14,936 nucleotides of DNA from RHKX01 sp035695265 (GTDB lineage: Bacteria > Actinomycetota > Thermoleophilia > Solirubrobacterales > 70-9). Position numbers and translations under genes: made by a program. Location: positions 1 through 14,936 of the forward strand of contig DASSEM010000108.1 of the NCBI GenBank assembly GCA_035695265.1. The letters run 5' to 3'. A model generated the notes under the pieces. The model was not told the origin of the DNA. It made no database searches and saw nothing but the letters and a program-made list of their open reading frames with translations. Positions 1-6,632 of this stretch are shown here, piece after piece; position 1 is the stretch's first letter; each line of letters starts with the position of its first letter.

Positions 1-1
1 A

Positions 2-325
2 CCGGCGCAGGCCGGCGGGGTGCTCGGCAACCTGCCCCGGACCCGGCCGGCGGTGCGGAGCCCGCGCCGCTCACAGCCCGGGCCGCCGAAGCGTGGCGCC
101 AAGCCGGCCGCGGATCCGGCCGCGCAGGCGGAACCGGCCGCACCCGCCGCCCGGGGGCGACCCGGCGCCGAGCCGCCCCCGGAGCGCGCCGAGGATGGGT
201 CGCAGGGCGAGCTCGAGAGCCTCGCCCGCGGCGGCATCGCGATCGCCGGCGGCGCGGCGTCGCTCGGGCTGCGGATCGCGGGCCGCGCCGCGGCGGCCCT
301 GCGGGACGCCGTCGAACGCCGTTGA
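2..325 (+). CDS. C-terminal part of an Ala/Pro-rich hypothetical protein (5' end outside window)
   Basis: The reading frame is open from base 2, the first in-frame start-like codon is GTG at 20, and the frame ends with TGA at 323-325, so the true start probably lies before the window. Codons end almost always in G or C, which supports real coding. The first ~70 residues are a low-complexity Pro/Ala/Arg linker. The last ~35 residues form a Gly/Ala-rich hydrophobic or amphipathic helix ending in ALRDAVERR. No catalytic motif or known family is recognised. The stop overlaps the TTG start of the next gene (TTGA), so the two are probably translationally coupled, and a membrane-associated accessory role is possible. 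Function unknown. Confidence 0.55.
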   Translation, partial: PAQAGGVLGNLPRTRPAVRSPRRSQPGPPKRGAKPAADPAAQAEPAAPAARGRPGAEPPPERAEDGSQGELESLARGGIAIAGGAASLGLRIAGRAAAALRDAVERR

Positions 326-1221
326 GGCAGCGTACGAACCGCTCGCTCGCCGCCTTCTGGCGGCGCGCGTACGAGGAGAACGTCACCGGGATGGCGGCGA
401 TGGTCGCCTACAACCTGCTGCTGTCGGTGTTCCCGTTCGCGCTCCTGCTGCTCTTCATCACCGGCAAGCTGCTGCAGAGCCCCGACGTCCAGGCGACCAT
501 CCTCACCGACCTCGGCGAGCTCTTCCCCTCGACCGAGCAGGACACGCTGCGGTCGACCCTCGAGCAGCTCGAGAGCAACTCGACCGAGATCGGCATCGTC
601 GCGATCGTCGCCGGCCTCTGGATCGGGGCCTCGTTCTGGGGCGCGATGGACACGGCGTTCTGCCGCATCTACCACGTCGAGTGCCGCGGCTGGCTCGCCC
701 AGAAGCGCTTCTCGCTGATCATGCTCGCCGTCGTCGCCATCTTCCTCGCCGCCAGCGTCGCGGTGCCGGCGGTCGAGAGCCTCCTCGTCTCCGGCGCCGA
801 GGACCTGCCGTTCGGGCTCTCGCGCGTCGACGTGCTGCTCAACGCGGTGCTCATCGCCGCCGGGCTGCTGCTCAGCTTCCTGATCCTCTGCCTGATCTAC
901 TGGGCGGTGCCGAAGGGACACCTGCCGTGGCGGGCGGTCTGGCCCGGCGCCCTGTTCATGGCGATCGCCGGCGGCATCGCCAACACGATCTTCCCGCTGT
1001 ACCTGGTCAACATCTCGACCGTCGGCGAGTTCGGGCGGATCGTCAGCTTCGTCCTGATCGCGCTGATCTGGTTCTACGCGCTCGCCCTCGGCCTGCTCTC
1101 GGGGGCGGTGATCAACGCCCTCCGCTTCGAGCTGCACGACACCGGGACGCTGCGCGGCATGACCGCCGACTTCCCGGTCCAGCCGCCGCCCGAGGATCGC
1201 GAGCACGACTGGCTTCCCTGA
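322..1221 (+). CDS. YihY/virulence factor BrkB family inner-membrane protein
   Basis: A 299-residue polytopic membrane protein of the YihY/BrkB family, whose molecular function is not settled; names such as ribonuclease BN are historical errors. Family hallmarks are visible: the N-terminal block RAYEENVTGMAAMVAYNLLL (residues ~15-34), the FPFALLLLF first membrane segment, the acidic Ser/Thr-rich loop at ~55-85, and the late hydrophobic segments around the conserved IYWAVPKG (~190-200) and LIWFYALALGLLSGAVINA. About six membrane helices are expected. The TTG start at 322 is chosen because it keeps the conserved N-terminus and overlaps the upstream stop as TTGA; the next ATG (391) would cut into the family domain. 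The length fits the family (about 280-330 residues). Short 15-base tandem repeats surround its stop codon. Confidence 0.88.
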   Translation: MRQRTNRSLAAFWRRAYEENVTGMAAMVAYNLLLSVFPFALLLLFITGKLLQSPDVQATILTDLGELFPSTEQDTLRSTLEQLESNSTEIGIVAIVAGLWIGASFWGAMDTAFCRIYHVECRGWLAQKRFSLIMLAVVAIFLAASVAVPAVESLLVSGAEDLPFGLSRVDVLLNAVLIAAGLLLSFLILCLIYWAVPKGHLPWRAVWPGALFMAIAGGIANTIFPLYLVNISTVGEFGRIVSFVLIALIWFYALALGLLSGAVINALRFELHDTGTLRGMTADFPVQPPPEDREHDWLP

Positions 1222-1255
1222 CGGCGGCTTCCCTGACACCGGCTTCCCCGGACGG
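1211..1255. repeat. Three imperfect 15-bp tandem repeats across the BrkB stop codon
   Basis: The unit begins GGCTTCCCTGAC and recurs at 1211, 1226 and, degenerate, at 1241. The first copy contains the TGA stop of the BrkB-family gene (1219-1221), and the second repeats TGA in the same frame (1234-1236), giving a backup stop. The repeat fills most of the gap to the convergent glpX gene. It looks like replication-slippage duplication; no function is evident. Confidence 0.6.
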
Positions 1256-1276
1256 CGTTCGTCCCGCCTGCCCCCG

Positions 1277-2293
1277 TCAGCCGTAGAGGCCGCCGGTCAC
1301 CTCGCGCAGCTTGCCGGCGTCGTGGCGGCCGCTGATCCTGCGCACGGTGCCCGAGCGGGAGCGCATGACCAGCGACTCGGTCGTGGCGTTGGTCGCGCCG
1401 TGGTAGCGGACCCCCTGGAGGAGATCGCCGTCGGTGACTCCGCTGGCGGCGAAGAAGGCGTCGTTGCCGCCGACCAGGTCATCGACCTCGAGGACGCGGT
1501 CGAGGTCGTAGCCGGCGTCGATCGCCGCCTGCCGCTCCTCGTCGTCGCGGGGCCAGAGACGACCGAGGATCTGGCCGCCCAGGCACTTGATCGCGGCGGC
1601 GGAGATGACGCCCTCGGGGGTGCCGCCGATGCCCCACAGGAGGTCGACCCCGGTGCCCTCCATGACCGCGAGCAGGGCGGCCGAGACGTCGCCGTCGGTG
1701 ATGAAGCGGATCCGGCTGCCCGCCTCACGGATCTGGCGGACTCCCTCGGCATGGCGCTCGCGATCGAGGATCACCGTCGTGATCTCGGTCGGGCTGACGC
1801 CGCGCTCGGCGGCGACGCGCTTGATGACCTCGGCGACCGGCTCGGTCAGGCTCAGGCTCGACGCGATCTCGGGACCGCCGACGAGCTTCTCCATGTACAC
1901 GCACGGGCCGGGATCGAACATCGTGCCGCGCTCGGCGAGTGCGATCACGGCCAGCGAGCCGGGGCGGCCCTGCGCGCACAGGCGCGTGCCCTCGAGCGGG
2001 TCGACGGCGATGTCGACCTGCGGCGGGCTGCCGTCGCCGATCTCCTCGCCGTTGAAGAGCATCGGCGCCTCGTCCTTCTCGCCCTCGCCGATGACGACGA
2101 TCCCGTCCATCGGCACCGTGTTGATCAGCAACCGCATCGCGTCGACGGCGGCGCCGTCGGCGGCCTCCTTGTCGCCGCGGCCGACCCACCGGGCCGCCGC
2201 GAGCGCCGCCGCCTCGGTGACCCGAACGAGCTCGAGGGCGAGGTTCCGGTCGGGCTTGGCGCCGGGACGGTTGTCGTGGGAGATCACACCCAT
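1277..2293 (-). CDS. glpX: Class II fructose-1,6-bisphosphatase (GlpX type)
   Basis: Hydrolyses fructose-1,6-bisphosphate to fructose-6-phosphate, the committed step of gluconeogenesis, as a metal-dependent cytoplasmic enzyme. The 338 residues match the family length. Motifs, from residue 1 at ATG 2293, are GEGEKDEAPM (69-78, metal ligands) and DPLEGT (98-103, the Li-sensitive phosphatase signature with the catalytic Thr at 103). Later come GTMFDPGPCVYMEKLVGG and the sugar-phosphate segment GIGGTPEGVISAAAIKCLGG. Residues just after the signature are RLCAQG, where I recall TTLTAKG in many relatives; this is a possible lineage variant. It starts only 7 bases after the stop of the upstream small membrane protein, so it is probably co-transcribed with it from the promoter near 2812. 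It is convergent with the BrkB-family gene. Confidence 0.95.
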   Translation of the reverse strand: MGVISHDNRPGAKPDRNLALELVRVTEAAALAAARWVGRGDKEAADGAAVDAMRLLINTVPMDGIVVIGEGEKDEAPMLFNGEEIGDGSPPQVDIAVDPLEGTRLCAQGRPGSLAVIALAERGTMFDPGPCVYMEKLVGGPEIASSLSLTEPVAEVIKRVAAERGVSPTEITTVILDRERHAEGVRQIREAGSRIRFITDGDVSAALLAVMEGTGVDLLWGIGGTPEGVISAAAIKCLGGQILGRLWPRDDEERQAAIDAGYDLDRVLEVDDLVGGNDAFFAASGVTDGDLLQGVRYHGATNATTESLVMRSRSGTVRRISGRHDAGKLREVTGGLYG

Positions 2294-2300
2294 GGGCCGC

Positions 2301-2798
2301 TCAGACCGTGCCCGGCGCCCGCCGCGGGCGATCCCCGGCCTCCTCCATCGAGCGCCAGATGCCGGCGACGGCGATCCCGAGCGCGGCGAGCAGGGCGACG
2401 TAGTAGCCGATGACCTTCGTGATGTCGATCTCCTGGTTGCCCGAACCGGGCGGGTCGATGATCCCGTTGTAGGCGATCAGCACGAAGGCGGTGAAGCCGA
2501 CCGTCATCGTCAGCTCTCCCGGCGGCCACGACAGCGTGTGGCCGCGGACGACGATCCAGGCGAGGATCCAGGGCGCCGCGGCGGCGGCGAGCAGCAGCCA
2601 GCGCAGGATCGGGAAGGTCTCGAAGCCCGTGCAGCTGAACTCGCCGTCACCGCAGAGGAAGCCCGAGGTGTCGGATCCGACGACCCGCGAGGGCCCTTCC
2701 GCGAGGTCGAACCAGGGCAGGAACAGGACCGCGATCACGAGCAGCGCCGAGGCCGCGAGACCGACCCATTCCGAGCGCGAGAGCTTCGAGAAGTCCAT
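2301..2798 (-). CDS. Small four-helix membrane protein, function unknown
   Basis: 165 residues with four predicted membrane segments at about 13-30, 65-84, 96-113 and 128-147. A first extracytoplasmic loop of ~35 residues carries two cysteines (49 and 56) that could form a disulfide. The N-terminus (MDFSKLSRSEW) is short and cytoplasmic, and the C-terminal tail is basic (RPRRAPG). No enzymatic motif is seen and I do not recognise a named family. The gene lies 7 bases upstream of glpX in the same direction, so it is likely the first gene of a two-gene operon. It is preceded by a TAGGCT box 8 bases before the ATG with no Shine-Dalgarno sequence, which suggests a leaderless mRNA. Confidence 0.75.
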   Translation of the reverse strand: MDFSKLSRSEWVGLAASALLVIAVLFLPWFDLAEGPSRVVGSDTSGFLCGDGEFSCTGFETFPILRWLLLAAAAAPWILAWIVVRGHTLSWPPGELTMTVGFTAFVLIAYNGIIDPPGSGNQEIDITKVIGYYVALLAALGIAVAGIWRSMEEAGDRPRRAPGTV

Positions 2799-2806
2799 CT
2801 CGGCCG

Positions 2807-2812
2807 AGCCTA
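2807..2812 (-). promoter_or_regulatory. Candidate -10 box (TAGGCT) for the small membrane protein-glpX operon
   Basis: On the minus strand TAGGCT is followed by 8 bases and then ATG (2798), so transcription would begin at or next to the start codon. The same layout precedes the genes starting at 9740, 9812 and 13045. No convincing -35 element is visible. Confidence 0.4.
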
Positions 2813-2830
2813 TCCGAACGCCCGCGGGCC

Positions 2831-2880
2831 GGAGCGCGGCTGCGGCGGGATCCGGCCGCGGCCGGATCCCGCCGCGCTCC
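2831..2880 (-). terminator. Long GC-rich hairpin terminator after the transporter operon
   Basis: A perfect 34-base palindrome spans 2842-2875 (arm GCGGCGGGATCCGGCC), about a 15-bp stem with a minimal 4-base loop. Outer GGAGC (2831-2835) and GCTCC (2876-2880) can extend the stem across a 6-base bulge. It begins 6 bases after the stop of the solute-binding protein gene and precedes the promoter of the next minus-strand gene, the position of an intrinsic terminator. There is no U-tract, as is common in high-GC actinobacteria. A protein-binding dyad is a less likely alternative. Confidence 0.7.
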
Positions 2881-2886
2881 GTCGCT

Positions 2887-3876
2887 CTACTCGGTGTAGC
2901 CGGCCTCCTGCAGGTACTGCGCCGCGACGTCCTCGGGCTTCTCCTTGTCGATGTCGACGCGGGCGTTCAGCTCCTGCATCACCTCGAGCGACAGGCCCCC
3001 CTGGACCTTCTCGATCGTCGCCTGATAGTCGGGCCCGGCTTCGGTGGCGACCTTCTCGTCGGAGATGAAGATCACGTTGCCGGCCGGGAGCACCTCCTTG
3101 TCGTCTTCGAGCAGCGTGTACTTGTCGCTGTCGACGAAGAGAGCGCCATCGGTGGTGAACAGGATCGACAGGTCGGCGTCACCCTTGTCGAGCACCTCGT
3201 AGCGCAGGCCGATGTCGATCGGCGTGAACTTGCCGAAATCGAGCCCGTAGTACTGCTCGAGGCCGGCGAGGCAGTCGATCCGCTGCCGGCACTCGGGCGA
3301 GCCGGCGAGGGTCAGGTCCTGCGACTTGCCCTCGAGGTCGGAGATCGTCGAGACGCCAAGATCATCGGCGGTCGACTGGAGCAGCCCGACTGCGTTCGCG
3401 CTGCTGAACGGGGTTGGAGCGAACGCGACGAGGCCCTTCTTCGCGAAGTCCTCCTGGGTCTCGTCGACGGCCGCCTGGGCGTCGGCGGGCACGTCCTCGG
3501 GCGCGACGCCGAAGAAGGACGTCAACGCGGTCGAGGTGTACTCCGGATAGCCGCTGATCTGACTGTTCTCGAGCGCCTTCAGCGCGACCTGCTCGGAACC
3601 GAGGTTGAGGTCTGTGGAGACGTCGTAGCCGGCCGCCTCGAGCGCCTGGGCGTAGATCTCCCCGAGGATGAACTGCTCGGTGAAGTTCTTCGACCCGACC
3701 GTCAGCTTGACGCCGTTGTTCTCCGGGTTCTCCTGGATCAGGTTGTCGCCGCTCGCGGCGGTCGAGTCGGTCTCGGTCGACGTCTCGTCGTCGGAACCGC
3801 ACGCGGCGAGCGCGACGGCGGCGGCGAGCATGGCGAGGACAGCGAGGACTCCTCGAATACGGGTCTGGCTGCGCAT
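2887..3876 (-). CDS. Osmoprotectant/betaine-family ABC transporter substrate-binding lipoprotein
   Basis: The extracellular receptor of the importer encoded just upstream (OpuAC/ProX/OsmF domain). An N-terminal signal ends in the lipobox LAAC with Cys26 as the lipidated residue, followed by an acidic Ser/Thr-rich tether. Family motifs are VGSKNFTEQFILGEIYAQ (60-77), the hinge and pocket segment GYPEYTSTAL (109-118), and ECRQRIDCLAGLEQYYGLDF (195-214), whose Cys196 and Cys202 might pair. These are followed by GDADLSILFTTDG and LLEDDKEVLPAGNVIF. In betaine binders I recall a PPYNAAP-like segment where this protein has PAGNVIF (264-270), so ligand preference may differ. A strong GGGAGG (3889-3894) lies 12 bases before the ATG. 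The gene follows the second permease after 57 bases. The ligand could be glycine betaine, choline or, given the egt neighbours, ergothioneine or hercynine. Confidence 0.9.
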   Translation of the reverse strand: MRSQTRIRGVLAVLAMLAAAVALAACGSDDETSTETDSTAASGDNLIQENPENNGVKLTVGSKNFTEQFILGEIYAQALEAAGYDVSTDLNLGSEQVALKALENSQISGYPEYTSTALTSFFGVAPEDVPADAQAAVDETQEDFAKKGLVAFAPTPFSSANAVGLLQSTADDLGVSTISDLEGKSQDLTLAGSPECRQRIDCLAGLEQYYGLDFGKFTPIDIGLRYEVLDKGDADLSILFTTDGALFVDSDKYTLLEDDKEVLPAGNVIFISDEKVATEAGPDYQATIEKVQGGLSLEVMQELNARVDIDKEKPEDVAAQYLQEAGYTE

Positions 3877-3888
3877 CTGGTCTTGATT

Positions 3889-3894
3889 CCTCCC
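3889..3894 (-). promoter_or_regulatory. Strong ribosome binding site for the solute-binding protein
   Basis: On the minus strand GGGAGGA stands 12 bases before ATG 3876. It is the clearest Shine-Dalgarno sequence in the operon and could raise receptor output relative to the coupled upstream permeases. I see no obvious promoter in the 57-base gap. Confidence 0.5.
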
Positions 3895-3933
3895 GTTGGG
3901 TCGGCCGCGGTCGTCCGCAGCGGAGCTTCGATC

Positions 3934-4674
3934 CTATGCGGTCGCGCGGGCGGCGGCACGCTCGAGCACGAGCCCGCGCGGCGTCAGCAGTCGCTGGACC
4001 CCCGCGAGCACGAGCTCGAACATGAGCGCCAGCAGCGCGACCACGATCGCGCCGGCGATCACTCCCTCCTCCCCGTAGACGTTCGGGCTCAGGATCAGGT
4101 CGCCGAGCGTCTTGACGCCGGCGAGCGAGCCGATCGTCGCGGTCGCGATGATGTTGACCGACGCGGTCCGCACCCCGCCCATGATCGTCGGGATCGCCAG
4201 CGGCAGCTCGACGCGGCGGATGATCTCGAGCTCGCTCATCCCCATCCCGCGGGCGGCATCGACGGCGCCGCGGTCGGCCTGGCGAACCCCGACGAACGCG
4301 TTGGTGAGAATCGGCGGGATGCCGAGGATCGTGACCGCGATCGTCACGTTCAGGTTGCCGGTGCCGATGAATGCGACCATCAGCGCGATCAGCGCCAGCT
4401 CGGGGATCGCCCGCCCCGCATTGCCGACCGCGACCGCGAGGAACTCCCCGGTGCCGCGGTGGCCGAGCCAGAGCCCGAGCGGCATCGCGATCACGATCGC
4501 GAGCAGCAGCGCGACGGCGCTGATCGCGATCTGCGTGCTCGCGAGCTCCCAGATCTGCTCCAGCCCGCCGACCTGGAGCTCCGGCCCCTGGACCGAGTTC
4601 CTCCGGCTGAAGATGAAGTCGATGGCGCCCCCGAACGAACCGAGGAACCCGGTGATCACGGGAGCGCCGATCAC
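3934..4674 (-). CDS. ABC transporter permease, OpuBB/OpuCD/ProW family (second subunit)
   Basis: One of two membrane subunits forming the translocation pore for the betaine-type importer. Several hydrophobic segments are visible, beginning near ISAVALLLAIVIAMPLGLWL. The cytoplasmic coupling loop (EAA motif) reads AARGMGMSELEIIRRVELPL followed by AIPTIMGGVRTA, the contact point for the ATPase. The C-terminus is short and basic. GTG at 4674 is the chosen start because it forms a GTGA overlap with the stop of the preceding permease, the usual coupling arrangement; this gives 246 residues. An ATG at 4695 would add 7 residues and a 25-base overlap. The family assignment is secure; the substrate is not readable from a permease alone. 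Confidence 0.9.
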   Translation of the reverse strand: MIGAPVITGFLGSFGGAIDFIFSRRNSVQGPELQVGGLEQIWELASTQIAISAVALLLAIVIAMPLGLWLGHRGTGEFLAVAVGNAGRAIPELALIALMVAFIGTGNLNVTIAVTILGIPPILTNAFVGVRQADRGAVDAARGMGMSELEIIRRVELPLAIPTIMGGVRTASVNIIATATIGSLAGVKTLGDLILSPNVYGEEGVIAGAIVVALLALMFELVLAGVQRLLTPRGLVLERAAARATA

Positions 4675-5405
4675 AGCGCCCGCGCCCGCTGCCACGGCGC
4701 CGCGAAGCGCTGCACGACCACGAGCAGGCCGTCGAAGGCGATCGCCAATGCGACCGCGAGAACGCTTCCGAAGACGATGTTGGTCTTGAAGACGTCGCGC
4801 TGGATGCCCTCGTTGTAGAGGACCTCGCCGAGGCCGCCGGCGCCCGCGAAGATCGCCAGCGTGGCGATCGCGACGGTCGAGACGGTTGCGATCCGCAGGC
4901 CGGCGATGATCTCGGGCAGCGCCAGCGGCAGCTCGACCCGCCAGAGGAGCTGCCGCAAGGTCATCCCGACGCCGGCACCGGCGTCGCGGGCGGCGGCCGG
5001 CACGTTGGCGAGCCCCGCGTTGGCGTTGCGGTAGACGATCTGGAGGTTGTAGAGCGCGAGGGCGATCAGCGCCGTCAGCGTGCCGCGGCCGGTAATCGGC
5101 AGGAGCAGCAGGAACAGCGCGATGCTCGGGATCGTGTAGATGACTCCGGTTGCGCCGATGAACGGCGGGATCAGCCAGCGGCGCCCGTGCGAGAGGATCG
5201 CCAGCAGCATCGCCACCGCGAACCCGGCAAGGACCGAGCCGAAGACGAGCGCGACGTGCTCGACGAGCGGCGAGACGTAGTCGTCGATGTTCTCGATGAT
5301 GAAGCCCGGGCAGACGCCCTCGTTGCGGCCCTCGCAGGTCGTCGGCCCGGTCCCGGGCGCGCGGATCTCGACGTCGGCGAGGAGGGTGGCCACCGCCGCC
5401 GGCAT
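4671..5405 (-). CDS. ABC transporter permease, OpuBB/OpuCB/ProW family (first subunit)
   Basis: The partner membrane subunit of the importer, 244 residues. An N-terminal stretch of about 45 residues contains two cysteines (24 and 32) before the first helix (VALVFGSVLAGFAVAMLLAI, 51-70). A second hydrophobic block follows (VIYTIPSIALFLLLLPI). The EAA loop is AARDAGAGVGMTLRQLLWRV (138-157), followed by ELPLALPEIIAGLRIATVST. The start ATG at 5405 lies 3 bases after the stop of the ATPase gene, and the stop overlaps the GTG of the next permease by 4 bases, so expression is tightly coupled. The two permeases are related paralogues and probably act as a heterodimer, as in OpuC, rather than the permease-receptor fusion known from EgtU. 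Confidence 0.91.
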   Translation of the reverse strand: MPAAVATLLADVEIRAPGTGPTTCEGRNEGVCPGFIIENIDDYVSPLVEHVALVFGSVLAGFAVAMLLAILSHGRRWLIPPFIGATGVIYTIPSIALFLLLLPITGRGTLTALIALALYNLQIVYRNANAGLANVPAAARDAGAGVGMTLRQLLWRVELPLALPEIIAGLRIATVSTVAIATLAIFAGAGGLGEVLYNEGIQRDVFKTNIVFGSVLAVALAIAFDGLLVVVQRFAAPWQRARAL

Positions 5406-5408
5406 CGC

Positions 5409-6632
5409 TCAGCCGAGCGGCCGCTCGGCCGCGGCGTGCTCCTCGACCCGTGCCTCGTCGGAAGAGAGGAAGTCGGCGATGACCTCGAGCGAGAGCACCC
5501 CGGCGGTGACGCCTCGGGCATCGACCACCGGCGCGTAGTGGGCCTGCGACTGCAGGACGTCGGAGAGGGCGTCGCGGAGGACGTCATCGCGGTCGAGGAC
5601 AGGATCGGGGGAGATGTCGGGGCGGGCCGGGACCGTGGCGGCCGCGAGGTCGCGCTCCGACAGCCACCCGAGCGGCTTGCGCTCGGAGTCGACGAGCAGG
5701 GCCCACGGGACCTCGGCGCCGTCGAGCTTGGCGCGGACCTCGGCGGTGTCCTGGCCGACGAACGCGAGCGGCGCCGCCCACAGATCGACGTCGGCGACCC
5801 GCATCAATGCCAGCCGCTTCAGGGCCCGGTCGGCGCCGACGAAGTCCTCGACGAAGCCGTCCGCGGGCGCCATCAGGAGCTCCGCCGGGGTCGCGAACTG
5901 GGCCAGCCGGCCGCCCTCCCGCAGGACGGCGATCCGGTCGCCCATCTTGATCGCCTCGTCGATGTCGTGGGTGACGAACAGGATCGTCTTCTGGATCTCG
6001 GCCTGCAGGCGCAGGAACTCGTTCTGGAGGCGCTCGCGGTTGATCGGGTCGATCGCCCCGAACGGCTCGTCCATCAACATCACCTGCGGGTCGGCGGCGA
6101 GCGCGCGGGCGACCCCGACCCGCTGCTGCTGGCCGCCGGAGAGCTGTGCCGGGTAGCGGTCCGCGACCTCCGGCGGCAGCGAGATCAGCTCGAGGAGCTC
6201 GGCGATCCGCGCCCGGGTCCGCTCACGCTCCCAGCCGAGCAGGGCCGGGACAGTGCCGATGTTCTCGGCGATCGTCCGGTGCGGGAACAGGCCGATCTGT
6301 TGGATCACGTAGCCGATCTCACGCCGAAGCTGCGCCGGCGGGTGCGCGGTCACCGGCGTCCCTCCGACCTCGATCTCGCCGGCGGTGATCTCGACCGTCC
6401 GGTTGACCATCCGCATCGCGGTGGTCTTGCCGCAGCCCGAGGGGCCGACCAGCACGCAGATCTCGCCCGACGGCACCTCGAGGCTGAGGTCGCTGACGGC
6501 GTCGACGTCAGCGCCCGCATAGCGCTTGGTGACGTTGCGGAAGACGACCGACGCGGCCGTGCCCGGTGCTCCCGTCTCGGCGTCCTGCGGCCCGGTCAAT
6601 GCGGTCCCGACTCTATCCGCGGGATCAGTCAT
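5409..6632 (-). CDS. ABC transporter ATPase with C-terminal CBS domains (OpuCA/ProV/EgtV-like)
   Basis: Energises the linked importer. Counting from ATG 6632 (407 residues): Walker A GPSGCGKTT (63-71), the Q-loop in GYVIQQIGLFPHRT (107-120), ABC signature LSGGQQQR (164-171), Walker B VMLMDE (184-189) with catalytic Glu189, and switch His222 in THDIDEA. Residues ~275-400 form a CBS-pair region (ALLVDSERKPLGWLSERDL; HYAPVVDARGVTAGVLSLEV), which senses ionic strength or nucleotides in OpuA/OpuC relatives. An ATG at 6662 is possible, but 6632 is preferred because the ATG sits inside ATGACTGA, overlapping the egtD stop by 8 bases. That overlap ties the transporter to the ergothioneine genes. EgtV ATPases share this layout, so sequence alone does not separate glycine betaine from ergothioneine transport. 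Confidence 0.92.
   Translation of the reverse strand: MTDPADRVGTALTGPQDAETGAPGTAASVVFRNVTKRYAGADVDAVSDLSLEVPSGEICVLVGPSGCGKTTAMRMVNRTVEITAGEIEVGGTPVTAHPPAQLRREIGYVIQQIGLFPHRTIAENIGTVPALLGWERERTRARIAELLELISLPPEVADRYPAQLSGGQQQRVGVARALAADPQVMLMDEPFGAIDPINRERLQNEFLRLQAEIQKTILFVTHDIDEAIKMGDRIAVLREGGRLAQFATPAELLMAPADGFVEDFVGADRALKRLALMRVADVDLWAAPLAFVGQDTAEVRAKLDGAEVPWALLVDSERKPLGWLSERDLAAATVPARPDISPDPVLDRDDVLRDALSDVLQSQAHYAPVVDARGVTAGVLSLEVIADFLSSDEARVEEHAAAERPLG

Noticed and set aside
93..1286. Plus-strand frame of 397 codons overlapping the BrkB-family gene
   Set aside because: Arg/Pro/His-rich composition without hydrophobic segments; the +1 frame from 322 has the YihY/BrkB motifs.
2842..2875. 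Palindrome as an insertion-sequence end or attachment site
   Set aside because: No transposase, target duplication or second copy in the window; its position right after a stop codon fits a terminator better.
2491..4818. Long plus-strand open frame (775 codons) across the receptor and permease genes
   Set aside because: It is antisense to clearly recognisable transporter genes, its product is Arg/Asp/Glu/Val-rich with no domain, and such frames arise from high third-position GC.
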